Positions 12,387 to 23,801 of a DNA stretch of 64,000 bases are shown piece by piece (the stretch's first letter is position 1; each line of letters opens with the position of its first letter). The notes under the pieces were generated by a model. That model did no database searches. It was not told the DNA's origin and saw nothing but the letters and a program-made list of their open reading frames with translations. A program made the translations under genes and the position numbers. Origin of the DNA: Marsupella aquatica (taxonomy: Eukaryota > Marchantiophyta); NCBI GenBank assembly GCA_973895155.1, contig OZ316893.1, positions 21,328,001-21,392,000 on the forward strand. The letters run 5' to 3'.

Positions 12387-15300
12387 CTACATAATGGTAC
12401 ACTTCTCTTTGGCCTTCTCCTGCTTTGGTGGCGGTACACTATTCCGTGGGGGTCCCTGCAGTCCAAAGAGCAAAATTGTCTTCAAATATAGCCTCAAGAA
12501 TCGAATTTTCTCAGGCAGTGAGGATACCGCAGTAGACAATTCACACTCGTATATTTCAATTCACTCCGAAACCACCGCAATGAGCGACTCGATAATTCAC
12601 TGTCCCATTGTCGAGTCACTTAATAAAAAGAAGTGTATTTTTCCATCAGAACGTCACTTCCATATACAAGGAAGCATGTGGTTCCTTTGTTTTCTATCTC
12701 TCTAGTCTGGCTTCATCGTAATGGGTACGCACCCGCAGCTTCCACATATCAAATATGCAGCTGCGGGTGCATATCCGTTGTTTATGAAGCCAGACTCCAG
12801 AAATAGAAAGCAAGGAACGACAGCATAGAAAAAGAATAGACTTAAAACCAGGCAAAGTTATACTTACAGTGACTAGGCGACCGGCACCTAGTGTTGAAGC
12901 TTTAGTACTTGCTTGGCTTGAACGAGGAGCCGAAGATTGAGGCCGTGCCTGTTGTTGTTGTTGTTGCTGCTGCTGTTGTTGTTGTTGCTGCTGCTGCTGC
13001 TGCTGTTGTTGTGAAAGCTCCTGCTGCTGAAGCGCCATAGCTAGCTCCAAGTCAGAGCTGTCCGAAGAGAGAATAGTGAAAAGTGTCAAGATGATGTATT
13101 TCTTATTTACTGCAAAAGTGAGGACATTATTTATAACTGCTTTCACTAGAGACATTCAGAAAGAACCAGTGGTTGCAGCCATAGAACAAGGCTTCGTGGA
13201 TCCAAAGGTCACATTGTCACGCTAGTTTCCTTGATCAACAGCATCATTTGACATGGCGACGCACATCCCTAGCCAGGAAGGATAATTGAACCTGGAACTC
13301 TTTCTTCCACATGGAGCCCAGTACTAAAAATTCAATTTGCTGGCACCGTGACACTGAATAACATGTTGGCAAACAGCTTACTTGTAACTTGTTCCTTCAG
13401 TACTTCCACTAGGCACCTGTTGTGATGATAAGAAATCCTGGAAGCCACATACCAAAATAAGGTCCATAGACTTGATAACCACAACATAGACTTACCATGC
13501 GGTTAGACATTTAGTAGGGATAATCAGGTAGTGCCCACCCAGGGATTGTCCAACTAGCAGGAGAATCTGGGACGCAAATCAAGGTTGCCGATCAAATCCA
13601 GGAAGATCCAAGTCACAACCGTTCTAGACTGTGCACAGCCGTGAACAACTGGATTTGACATCCTGAAGTTGCTACTTCAAAAAGCGCGCCCAACTCAAGC
13701 CCCATAAAGCATCAGCGAGAGCATCGTGCTGCAAAAGAGCTGCCTATATTTGCATTACACTAGAAACTTACCGCAGTTGCAGCCACTGCTTCCCGTTCAT
13801 TCCACGTTCCACTGCTTTCCTCCACTTTAAATTGCTGAAAGGTCCCAGTAGCGAACACTGTGTCTCCATCCACCTGGAAACCAAGAACGCAATAGGAGCT
13901 TCAATCACAGCAAACGATCATCCACGAAAAACGTTCCTGGACAACCAAGTTACGACTTGAGTTGGGAACCCAGGATCAAACCTAAAGATTTGACAAATTC
14001 ATTGAAAACATTTGCGTAGAGACAACACATACCTATTTTGGACAGCTTCGTCGAGAAGAAGAAAATTTAACGAAATGCTTCAAGTCAGATACGAAAAAGA
14101 GCTACAAAAGTATCAAAGTCATTGCGTAGTAAGAGTTGTTTGTTCCTAGATGATCTTCAAATACCTCAGTTAGCTTCTCCCAGACAAGATCAGGTTGAGA
14201 CAAATAGCCCTGGTCTGTTGCCAAAAGGTAGATTTGCCCATTATACTGCATGCAACCAAAATCAACGAGCCTGTTTGATGAGTGGCTGGGGTAGGACCTA
14301 CAATCAAGTCCATGGGATAATGACATTCACGCTACATCAGAACCACCATCACGGAAGGAAAGCCTTGCTCTAAAACCTATGAGATATGCAGGACGAGCTG
14401 TCACCTTGAAGAGCGTACTGAAATGATTATTTCTGAAGAAAACATATAATTCGTTGTTCGTCAGCCCATCCTGCAAGCTGAAGAGCCTGCACCACAAACC
14501 CAAACTGCTAAGTAGACAGACATTTAACTATTAACTGACGACAATCAGACAACGAACATCAAGGACCTCTTGACTGAGGATGCAACTGGCCAGAGTTCCT
14601 TGACTGTCATGATACACAAAATACGAAGATGAAAGCAAACATTGAGAGAATCATACCCATGATAAGTTAGTTGACTAGCTGTACTGCTCAAGAAGTTCTC
14701 AATTATCAACCCTGCAAAATCATATTTCATCTGATTAGCTTTCTCATTCGATGAGGATGACACTAACACATCACCAGTCGCTCCTTTCTTATGTGAGAGG
14801 AGACCCTGGATTTTCGTTTCTATTGTTTCACCACAAACTATGTCTCACTTGTACAATGATAAAGTGAACACTTCTTCCTAGTTCTATTCTAAACAATATG
14901 AGAGATAGGGCTGTCCTCTTTGCATCTGTAAGCCAATGTAAAACCATTCATCACAGATGCAAACCAGAGAGAAGTGCAAACTTGTTACTTAGAACGATCC
15001 CTTCTGCTTCAATGAACTCCTGATAGCTCAAACTGTGTCCCTGAATTACCAGCACTCTCTATATCAAAGTGTATTTGAATGATACCAATCCAGCGTCCCA
15101 ACAATGTCACCGACTTGTTCTTTATCTTGAGCAAGAACCTAGCTTCGCTTACCTTCTGTCATAGCAACACTTCGCTTCTCATCCTCCAAATCTTGATTTT
15201 CTTGATTTCCACTCCCATGTCCAGAGACTTGACTTTCTGCTAACACTGCTGAGACATCCTCTCCTTCATACAGGGGTTCTTTTTCTGCAACACTCATCAT

Positions 15301-18300
15301 CCCAGATTCAACTAACCTCTGCTCCCCTTCATACAGAGGCTCATCATCATCCAACACCGAACTTACGCAATCTTCTGCTTCTTCTGAAAGACGCCCAGAA
15401 CCTGTACCACTGGAAAGCTTATCGTCCTTTGAAGGGACATGTTCAAACGATGATCCTATGCTTCCCGAAGTTGATAGATTCTGATCCTCAACGTCCCGGG
15501 AACTAACATCGAGTGGATCCACAGGTGTCTTCACTTCTTCACCAACTTTAAAGATTGACTCACTGTCTTCATTTCCGATTGTATCTGACGCACTATCGCA
15601 GTTCCTCATGGAAGGGCTTTCCAATCGACCACTAGAGGAACCAACAGAACCTTCCTCTATTATCCCCAAGGACTGTTTTCCAGAAGTATCTTCTACGACA
15701 ACAGCAGGTTTCAACCACATTCTGAGAGAGGGAGATTCACCAGAGACTTCCTGAGAGACTTCTCTCGCAGGCTCGGCGGCTGTGAAAACAAAGTCCTGCC
15801 GTAGAACGTCTTCCCCAACAAGTGGAGAATGATCCTCTTTTTGAACATGTACGATTGAAGCTATCAGGAGGCCGGGGACGCTCGTGCCCTCATCCACCGG
15901 CTCAACTTTAACAGGTTCCCTTTCAGTTTCTACTGACTCAGCTCCATCCTCATCGACATGCCCTGTAGATGCGAGCTTCCCATGCAGAATTCCATCTCCA
16001 ACAACACGTATGCTCTCATCGCCAGAGGTGGTCGCCAACACGCCTTCATTATCAGTCTGGGAGAGTGCTAAAGCCTGTAAAAGTTCGGCTGCCTCTTCCT
16101 CATCTCCCTTCCTTCGTGCCTTGACAGCTGCTTCCTGGTTTAGAATCTCAAATTCTTCATCCGATATTATCTTCATGTGCGGTGTCGGAACACCTAAGGC
16201 AGCAATAGTAGCAGCTGCAAAATCCACCGGTTGTTCGTCCTCAAAGGCCGCACTTCGCGAAGCTTGTTCTGCTTTAAAGGCATGAAGAGCTACAAGTTTT
16301 TCCACCAATGTGTTGTAAGAGTTTGATCCAATAACTTTGAAGGTGACATCATCCTGACCAAAGGAACAAACACACGATACTTCAGGTCAATCTACTCGCA
16401 AAACCTCTTCAGCACTCCAGAGGAAACTTGGCAATTGGCACAACAACGAACAGAAACTAAGTCATTCCTCTTATCCTATGCAAAGGTTCCTCTTGAAAAT
16501 CAACAGTTTGTTTCTACGAAACTTATGCAAGGACCAAAAGCCTCTGCTTACTGACAAGATTCTCACGTGGAGAATTGAACTTGATCAGAGAAAATGGCAG
16601 AACTTACAAATTGTCCAATGAATAAGTAATAATTGTATCATATGGAGAAGCATGCCAAGAAAGGAACGGGTTCAGTTCTCTCGAGGCCATAAGCAATGAC
16701 CTCCCAGAAGTCTAAAAGCATGTAATACTTAGAGAAAAATCATCAAGAGGACATTGCACCTCGAGAGAATATACTAGGTCAACCCTTCCCAGAATATTTC
16801 AGGAAATAATGGCAACCTACTTATCTAATGCCGTTGGACAACACCACACGAAGGCCAGAATGTGAAATAAAATGTTAAGCCAAAATCTTGGCCCAAAGCA
16901 ATCACAGAAAGATTGGTTCAGAGCCTACGCAGGGACCATCATCGCATGAGAACTCTTCCTGTCTTTTTCCATTACATATTTTCTTTTCAATTACAAGACG
17001 GGACTGGAAGTAAAGCTCATTTTGCAGTGTTTCCCCATGCAAAAACTTATGGCTGCACAATAGTCGCCTGGAGCACTCGCATGAAATACGCCTTTCACAT
17101 ACGGAGAGGACATGGGCACTCAAATATCAATACCTGAGGATCGCAAAGCCAGCCATGTACAAGGCCAACATGAAAGAGATCGAAAATTGCACACTCCGGT
17201 GTAAACTCAAAGTCATGTATACTGCACACAGGAGACCTTTCGTGAGCTCAGAGAACGTTGACCTTATCACAAGGCAGAGCCTCCAATCGTCACAAGAAAT
17301 GCCATGCGTTATAATACGTTAATGCAGCATTAGGGTCTTCCATAAAACCAGGGCTGCGTTAAATTGCACCTGTTACATACACACACCAAACGCCAACTAA
17401 TGAAAGCCTGTCTTCCTCACAGTCCCAAAGTGAAGCTGTGACTACCATGGACAAACTACTGGACAGTTTTGGAAACATAGACCGTCTGACGAATAGACCA
17501 CCTCTTCGTCAACCGCTTCACTAAAACGCACAATTGGGGACCCGGTGCGATGTCAGATATAGGGGAAAAGCCCCGTAATGAAGATTTGGGTCGAGGGGGA
17601 GGGGTGATGCGAACTGTCAGTACACGATCCATGGCACGTAGCTCTTGGCTTTAAGGTCTTTTTCAGTCATACAAGTGGAAAACTCTACGAATATATGAAA
17701 TGATAAATGAGACCATGATCCAGGCTAAGAGGGATATGCAACCCCATATTTCCTTTTCTGCTATCCTTTTGACTTTTAACCACACTTTTAACCTGCTTCA
17801 TAAATGGCTACTGCAGATCTAGTTCCCCTTGACTCAAGTGTAACAGATCAACTCAGTCCTCCTCGCTACGTCTGGGCATCCCTGTCAAACCTTAAGAGCG
17901 CTACAAAGAGAACGAATTCCAACCCCATCTCAAAAATTACACATTATGCCAGGATAAGCTTGTTGTTAGCTAAGGACGAGGAACATGCCGCATAAACCTC
18001 AAAGAATAGGGTCAGTATCCTTACTGTCTAAAGCGCACATTGACATCAATTCCTGTGGCAAGGCGGGGAAGAAGCTGAATGGCATCTCCAATATTTTGTT
18101 GTTGATTCTTAATAAACTCATCATCTTTGTTCTGTATGAAAAAGTAACAGAAACGAGTAGTCAGGCGGCAGAAATCTTATTCCTGGAGGTAACTAATTCC
18201 ATAACCAGGAGGTCAGCTTGTAATAATCTAAAGAGCCGATACATGTACGCAAAAGACACCGAACAAGCTTAAATCCAATGTTATTCTTGAGCAAGATATG

Positions 18301-18834
18301 AGTGACATTCGGCCTAGTTCTTGACAGGTTGACTGCTCGTACACAGTGACAGAGATGTAAGAAGACCAGGAGACCACATGTAGGTTTGTTGTAACAGGGC
18401 TTTGATGTCCTAATAGTTTTGGCACCAACCTGAGTATTACTGTTAGCATCAAGAAGCCACTCAGCAACGAGAGACATAAGCTCTCGCTGAGAAATTTCAA
18501 CCATATCAGTACTCAGAGTAACGTTATTTCTTAGCAGCAGGACATTGCCTGCAGACATTGGGAAGAGCATCAATTTCTGAGACCAGAATCAGATCCACGA
18601 ACAGATCAACATTGTGCAAAAGGCAGGAAACTGCTCGTACCGAGGTGACTCAAGCAACTGAAATTCATGAACCTCAATCAACATAGGAAAAGTAAGGCAA
18701 ATACTGATGGCTAGGAGGGGACAAGGTCCATTGTCGTTCTGAAGGATGATGGGCACCGAACGATCCAGGAATTGGACAACCTTCATCTTGTAAACAACAT
18801 TGGATCCATCACGCTCTTCCTCTTCTGAAGCCAT
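12387..18834 (-). CDS. MINDY-type K48-specific deubiquitinase with Q21 tract and C-terminal CTIM
   Basis: Twelve minus-strand exons: 18834-18705, 18548-18430, 18131-18025, 17221-17134, 16353-15153, 14711-14657, 14486-14405, 14245-14165, 13873-13772, 13416-13382, 13057-12868, 12455-12387. Every junction is GT-AG and the phases agree, giving 752 aa. The MINDY (DUF544/FAM63) fold is evident. QNDNGPCPLLAI carries the oxyanion Gln32 and nucleophile Cys38. NVLLLRNN, LLPRLATGIDVNVRF, EFTPECAIF and ASQLTYHGLF follow, then FFRNNHFST with catalytic His588, and YLLATDQGY. MINDY enzymes trim long K48-linked polyubiquitin chains. Exon 5 inserts about 350 acidic, Ser-rich residues between the two halves of the catalytic domain. 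After the core come a LAMALQQQELSQ ubiquitin-binding-like helix, the Q tract, and a last 23-codon exon ending KCTIM. That ending is a CaaX-like prenylation site, suggesting membrane anchoring. The 35-nt tenth exon is inferred from phase and sequence and is the least certain. Confidence 0.92.
12949..13011 (-). repeat. Polyglutamine-coding CAG/CAA tract (Q21)
   Basis: Read on the minus strand, 21 consecutive codons are all CAA or CAG, in exon 11 of the MINDY gene just after the LAMALQQQELSQ helix. The CAA interruptions should limit slippage compared with a pure CAG run. Confidence 0.95.
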
Positions 18835-20116
18835 TTGGAAACCTATAATTTAAGCAAAATGGCAGATCAGAGTATTCAGAGTAGGGTCTACCGATGTCAA
18901 AACTTTCGAATTGTGCATCTGCGTACGGCTCACAGAACAGTATTATCGATCTATAGTCACTTTTGACAACGGATGAAGTAACGATTACAAGATTGCGATC
19001 AATATTCCGCACATATAACTTCTACGGAGTGCTGCTTAACGGAAATACGACGATGCACGATTAAGTTCCCAATTACAATTTCTAGACAATGCTGGACGTC
19101 TGCCATTCTTCTTACGGACATTCAATCCTGCCTTCCAGAACTGGAAGCGTAGCAAATTTTGTGGGAGACCCTACACCACCTCACCTATCCACCACGTAAG
19201 ACGACAAACAGTGCATTGACCTACTCCTCGCACTACCTCACTACCTATTCAGAACAAAGACTCTCTGTCGAAAGGAAAAGCGAGCTGTATCGTAATTAAT
19301 CTACAAGGAATCACAAGCGATCACACTCAGCTGATGTCCGATACCACAGCAGCTGAGAAAGACGAAGGAGCTCACGAACAAAAAAAGTCCGCAGGCAGGC
19401 CAGAAAGATGCTCGTCGTCCGAAATAAACGGAACCCTATCCCGAGAAGCCTCAACAATTTGACACATTGCGAGATTCATCACACCCGTTCCCCATATTAC
19501 AGAGGCTTTTGAACCGAGACACAAACAATCGGAGCCTAACTTCGCACCAACCTGAACTGCAGGCTGACGAGTCCCACGCTAGAAGATCCTTGAGCGTTCC
19601 TTTCCTCGTACTTGTCGTCGTCTTCGCCGTCGCTCTTCTTCTCCTCCTCCTCCTTGATCTCTCCCACCGGAGCCGGCCGCAAACCCTAGACTTGAAAATT
19701 GGCCGAAACAAAACATCATCCACCGAGCATTACGACCTCACGTTCAAATCACCGCATGCCTCTCTCCCTCTCTCTCTCTCTCGTTGTTTCTCAGGCTGCC
19801 TCTCTTCGCTCTCGCCTCCACTTTCCCGAGATAAACTGACGCATCGATCGATAGTGCTGCTGCTGCTGCTGGTGATGATGCTACATCTCCTCTTCTCCTT
19901 CTGCTTCTCCTTCTGCTTCTCCTTCTCCTTCTCCTCGTCCTTTCCACTCAACTCCACTCCACGCAAAGGTGTCCAAATGCCGCAAACAAAATCTGGTGAT
20001 GGGCAGCGAATCGAGCAGATCTTCCGTGCGCCTTCGCCGATCCAAACGAATCACTCCCATCAATAACAAGATACACACACATCATTGGAATCTTTCCCTC
20101 TCTTCTCACTCACAAT

Positions 20117-20120
<4 letters not shown>

Positions 20121-20159
<39 letters not shown>
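20121..20159. repeat. (CT)n microsatellite
   Basis: An uninterrupted CT dinucleotide run of about 39 bp lies in a larger CT-rich tract. Such tracts are common in plant promoters and leaders, but no gene start follows closely on the plus strand. Confidence 0.95.
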
Positions 20160-20162
<3 letters not shown>

Positions 20163-20273
20163 CGGTCTTTCTCTTCCTCTGTGACTCTGATTTCCTCTCG
20201 TGCAATTTACTTCGGTAGACTTACCTTTTACCTCCAACTCCGTCGGCGGTAAAGAGAAGAGACGCCTACTTCG

Positions 20274-21010
20274 TTAGCCAATGGATATCATGTTTCACCG
20301 ACATCATATTATATTATTGTCTCCCAGTTATTCACTTATAAACTTGGATGGAACCCCCGTTTCAAACGTTTTGCTCCCATAGCATTCCTGAGCTTGAATG
20401 GGATCTGTAGACATATGCATTCCCACAGTAAGTTATTTTGAGGCGTGTCATTCTAAACCTTTTTTCCCAAAAAATGTTGCTGAGTTCGCATGGGATTCTG
20501 TAGAAACATGCATGTTAATAGTTGTTGGGTTAAAGGCTTGGATGGGGTCGCCATCGTGTAGAAATAGCATTTAGCCATGACACTTACTTTGTTAGCCAAT
20601 GCATATCATGTCTCAACAGACCTTACAGTATATTATTATTGTCTTGTAAGCTTGTATCGGCCCCTCATCCCAAACCTTTTCCTCCCATAGTATTCATAAG
20701 GTTGCATTGGATCTGTAGAAATATGCTTTTTAGCAGTTATGGGGTTCCATGGGATGTCATCACAACCCTTTTCGCTCTGGTAATTCCTAAGCTTGGGTCC
20801 TGTAGAAATGTGCATTTTAAATAAGCTTGGATGCGGCCCCAACAGCTTTTGCTCCCATAGGACTCCTAGGTTCACATAAATCCTAGAGAAACATGCAAGT
20901 TAACAATTGTTGCCTTATCAGCTTGGATGGGGGCACCATCTCAAACCTCTTGCTCCCATAAGATTCTTAAGCTTGTCTGGGATCTAGAATTATGCATCTT
21001 AACTATGAGG
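20274..21010. repeat. Decayed tandem array with irregular units of about 90-190 bp
   Basis: Related words recur in the same order: GCTTGGATGG, then CTCAAACC with TTGCTCCCATA, then GGGATCTGTAGAAA, then ATGCATnTTAA, then a GTTGTTGGG-like end. Units begin near 20342, 20535, 20649, 20823 and 20919. A longer period is also visible, since TTAGCCAATG followed by ATATCATGT occurs at 20274 and again at 20592, 318 bp apart. Copies are heavily diverged and some are partial. It resembles an old satellite or the internal repeats of a dead mobile element. Confidence 0.65.
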
Positions 21011-23801
21011 ACATGATTTAGTATGAAAGAGCTTAAATTTCATACAGAGAATTTTGTGATCCCATCCAAATTCAAAGGTTTTGGATGGAGCTCCTATTGG
21101 TGCTTATGGCCCCCTAGCCATTATTAGAACACTAATCCATTGAATGAGAGATTGATGGGGCACTCCATATTTCTAAACACCTCTTGTTTGGATAGGATTC
21201 CAAAGTTTACAGGGGATCTTTAGAACTGAAAATTTGTTTGCTTTTCCACACTGAGTGTGGTGACTGGATTCATCTTGTCTGTTGGTCATTAACCAGTTCT
21301 GGAAATGTCTCCCTTCTATATCGTACAAAAGGAAGCCCTTTCGTTGATCCATCAGATAAAATGTACTGGTTTCTCCCTTATTGTAATACATATATGACAA
21401 GCTCCATTATTTAGAGCGTTTTCTGGCTGCCGGCTGGTGTGGGGTAAATATTGAAACGCAAATGCAGGCCAGAACTGAAGGGCCCTCCCCAATGGAAAAA
21501 TGGGGATGCACCGTGGCTGGAATAAACGCTGTCGCAAAGGATGCGAGGTGGCAGTGTGATGTGCAAGGGCAGGGAGAGAACGTGAACATGGTGCAGGATG
21601 CGAACATTTGGCAGTACAACTACTGTAGCTCCTGTGTGTTTTGCCGAGCCGGGGAAAAGGTGTTTGCCACCAGCAGAAAACAGCAAAAATGCCAGTCAGC
21701 ATTTCGAAGTGGGACTGTGCCTGGAAAAAGCATTGGGATGCCTGCCACCAGCCCAAGCCAAAAGTGCGCCTCCAAAAACCTGGAACACGACACAGATGGC
21801 AGGACTGGGGCCTGATGGGGAGTGACAGTCCGGATGCCTTTCCAGAGTATAAGGGCTTATGGATATCATCACCCTGTAACGGTAACCAAACAAACCTTCT
21901 ATGGTCATACCCCTGCCTGTGAGAGGCTGCATAAGTGACAGTAGTCTCGTTGGCCTGCTCACTATATGGCGAGTTGTACAAACAACAGACATAGTAGTCA
22001 ACTGCAATCGAAAGAATGTTAATAAGTTTCCTGAGAACATGACTCCAAGAATTTCACTACCATAGAATGAAATCTTCAACCATGAGTACAATTTGGATGA
22101 TACACAATTTTAGAGTCACAAAGCTTAGAACTAATTAATAGAGAAGGTGCGATAAGCAGACTATAAGTTTATTCAGCAAAACCTATTGTCTCCTTGCAAA
22201 TGGTAAGATTTTGCAAATATCTCGAGCATCAAGTTATTTAGTAAATATTTCACCTTTAGCATCAGCTTGAATGCTCTTCTTTGGCAAATATCTCACCTGG
22301 TGCGCAAAATTGATATTACTCAATCTGTAATCAAAGGTAGTATTTGCAGGCGACAGAATATTGCTTTCAACAAACAGCGAAGAGACAGATTAGACAGAAA
22401 TGTCGATCAGCTGAATAGGGTCCCACAAATATCAACAAACACCACGGCATAAATAAAATCCAAGGAATCAAAAGACAACCCATCGATGCATAGACATCAT
22501 CATCCGAGTATACGATACTGCAGAGTAGTCACAACGGAGAGCAATACAGCGGACTGTACCAGAGGGAGAGAGAGATAAACAGGGCCCCGTAGCAGCTAGC
22601 CAGGGACACAGGAGATAACCAGCATTCTCTCACACTAAAATCTGAGAAACTCTTCGTAAGATACATTGTCAGCCCTCGGGCACTCAGGCCGTAAGATCTC
22701 CTTCAGACGATGGGATAGTAACCAGCAAATGACTCTGGCCAACAAAAGCAGAAGTGATACTGAAGACAACACTACAGAGTAGCACGTGAACTAGTTGGAA
22801 AAGTTCACGTGCCCAATTCCAGAATGTTGGCAATCAGATGTGGTTCAGAGGCAACATCAGCTTTGCTAGGCTTGCAGCAGCAGCACCTGAAGAACCAAAG
22901 AGTAAGTTCCGCGGAGCATTGGCTCGGAACCATCTATGTCGAATTGAGTGGGCCCTGTAGGGATAAAACTTTCGACACAAAGTAGGGTAGCCGCCAATGG
23001 TCCAATATGATCCTCAGCTGAACTGTGTAGAACTACGGATCCACTAAGACAAGCGAGTGATGACTAGACATGGGCTTGATTTGTAAGTACTCTGGGAGAA
23101 AAGACATAAAATCGATTTGCCTTGAAATACGATATGGACTCGCTGAGATGATTTTTCGAGTACACTGACTCATGAATACCGACCAAGCGTTCAAGTTGCT
23201 CCGGACTCAGGAAGCGGAATCAAATTGCAGTAGGATTAAAAAAAAATATTGCTCTCAGGGCATTTTATCTTCTTCCTATACAACCCTAAGAAAGAAAGTC
23301 TACTTGCCCTATTGACAAATACGAGCTTTTGATACAGCAGCTCTACACAGCTGATTTTATCCTGCTTCGTTTCCTATGGAAGATTAAAAATCAATGTTAT
23401 GGAGGCTTCTACGTCATCAATGCTTGCCTAAACTCAACAGGACAACTGCCAGGGATTCGGCATGTATGCCAGCAAAATTGATTGAATTTTATCGGGCAAA
23501 TCTAGTGATGTATACCAGCTAGATACCCTTGCAGGGGGCTTACATTCGTCGGAGTAAACAGACCCTGTAAATCTAGGTACGCGATTCAGAAGAAAAAACT
23601 ACAAGATAAACCCCACCAGGAGAAAGAGCAATGGGTAGACCCAATGAGAAACCAACGCCCTCTTCTTCTTGTTCCACTACGACGAAATCTTTACAATACA
23701 AAGGGTGAAAACTCAACTTTGGGACAATAATGAATTGGTCACTGAAGAGGCTGCAGTCTGAACAGCACTCCACGGTTGGCAGTACATTTCACATGCCGAT
23801 T

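Larger units (their letters stand above)
18835..23801. other. Intergenic: MINDY promoter side, repeats, MED14 3' side
   Basis: The right flank of the MINDY gene (about 18835-19450) should hold its leader and promoter. 19600-20170 is strongly CT-rich, with low-complexity TTCTCC-type blocks near 19870-19945 and a CT microsatellite. 20274-21010 carries a decayed tandem array. From 21.0 to 23.8 kb I see no gene; the last part should be the MED14 3' untranslated region. The open frames around 21.4-22.0 kb overlap one another on both strands and show no domain. Confidence 0.4.

Noticed and set aside
12313-12705. 130-codon plus-strand frame overlapping the last MINDY exon
   Set aside because: The minus strand carries the conserved MINDY C-terminus ending KCTIM here; the plus frame has no recognisable domain.
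19467-20066. 199-codon plus-strand frame
   Set aside because: Its Leu/Ser-rich sequence comes from a CT-rich low-complexity tract, and it overlaps other random frames.
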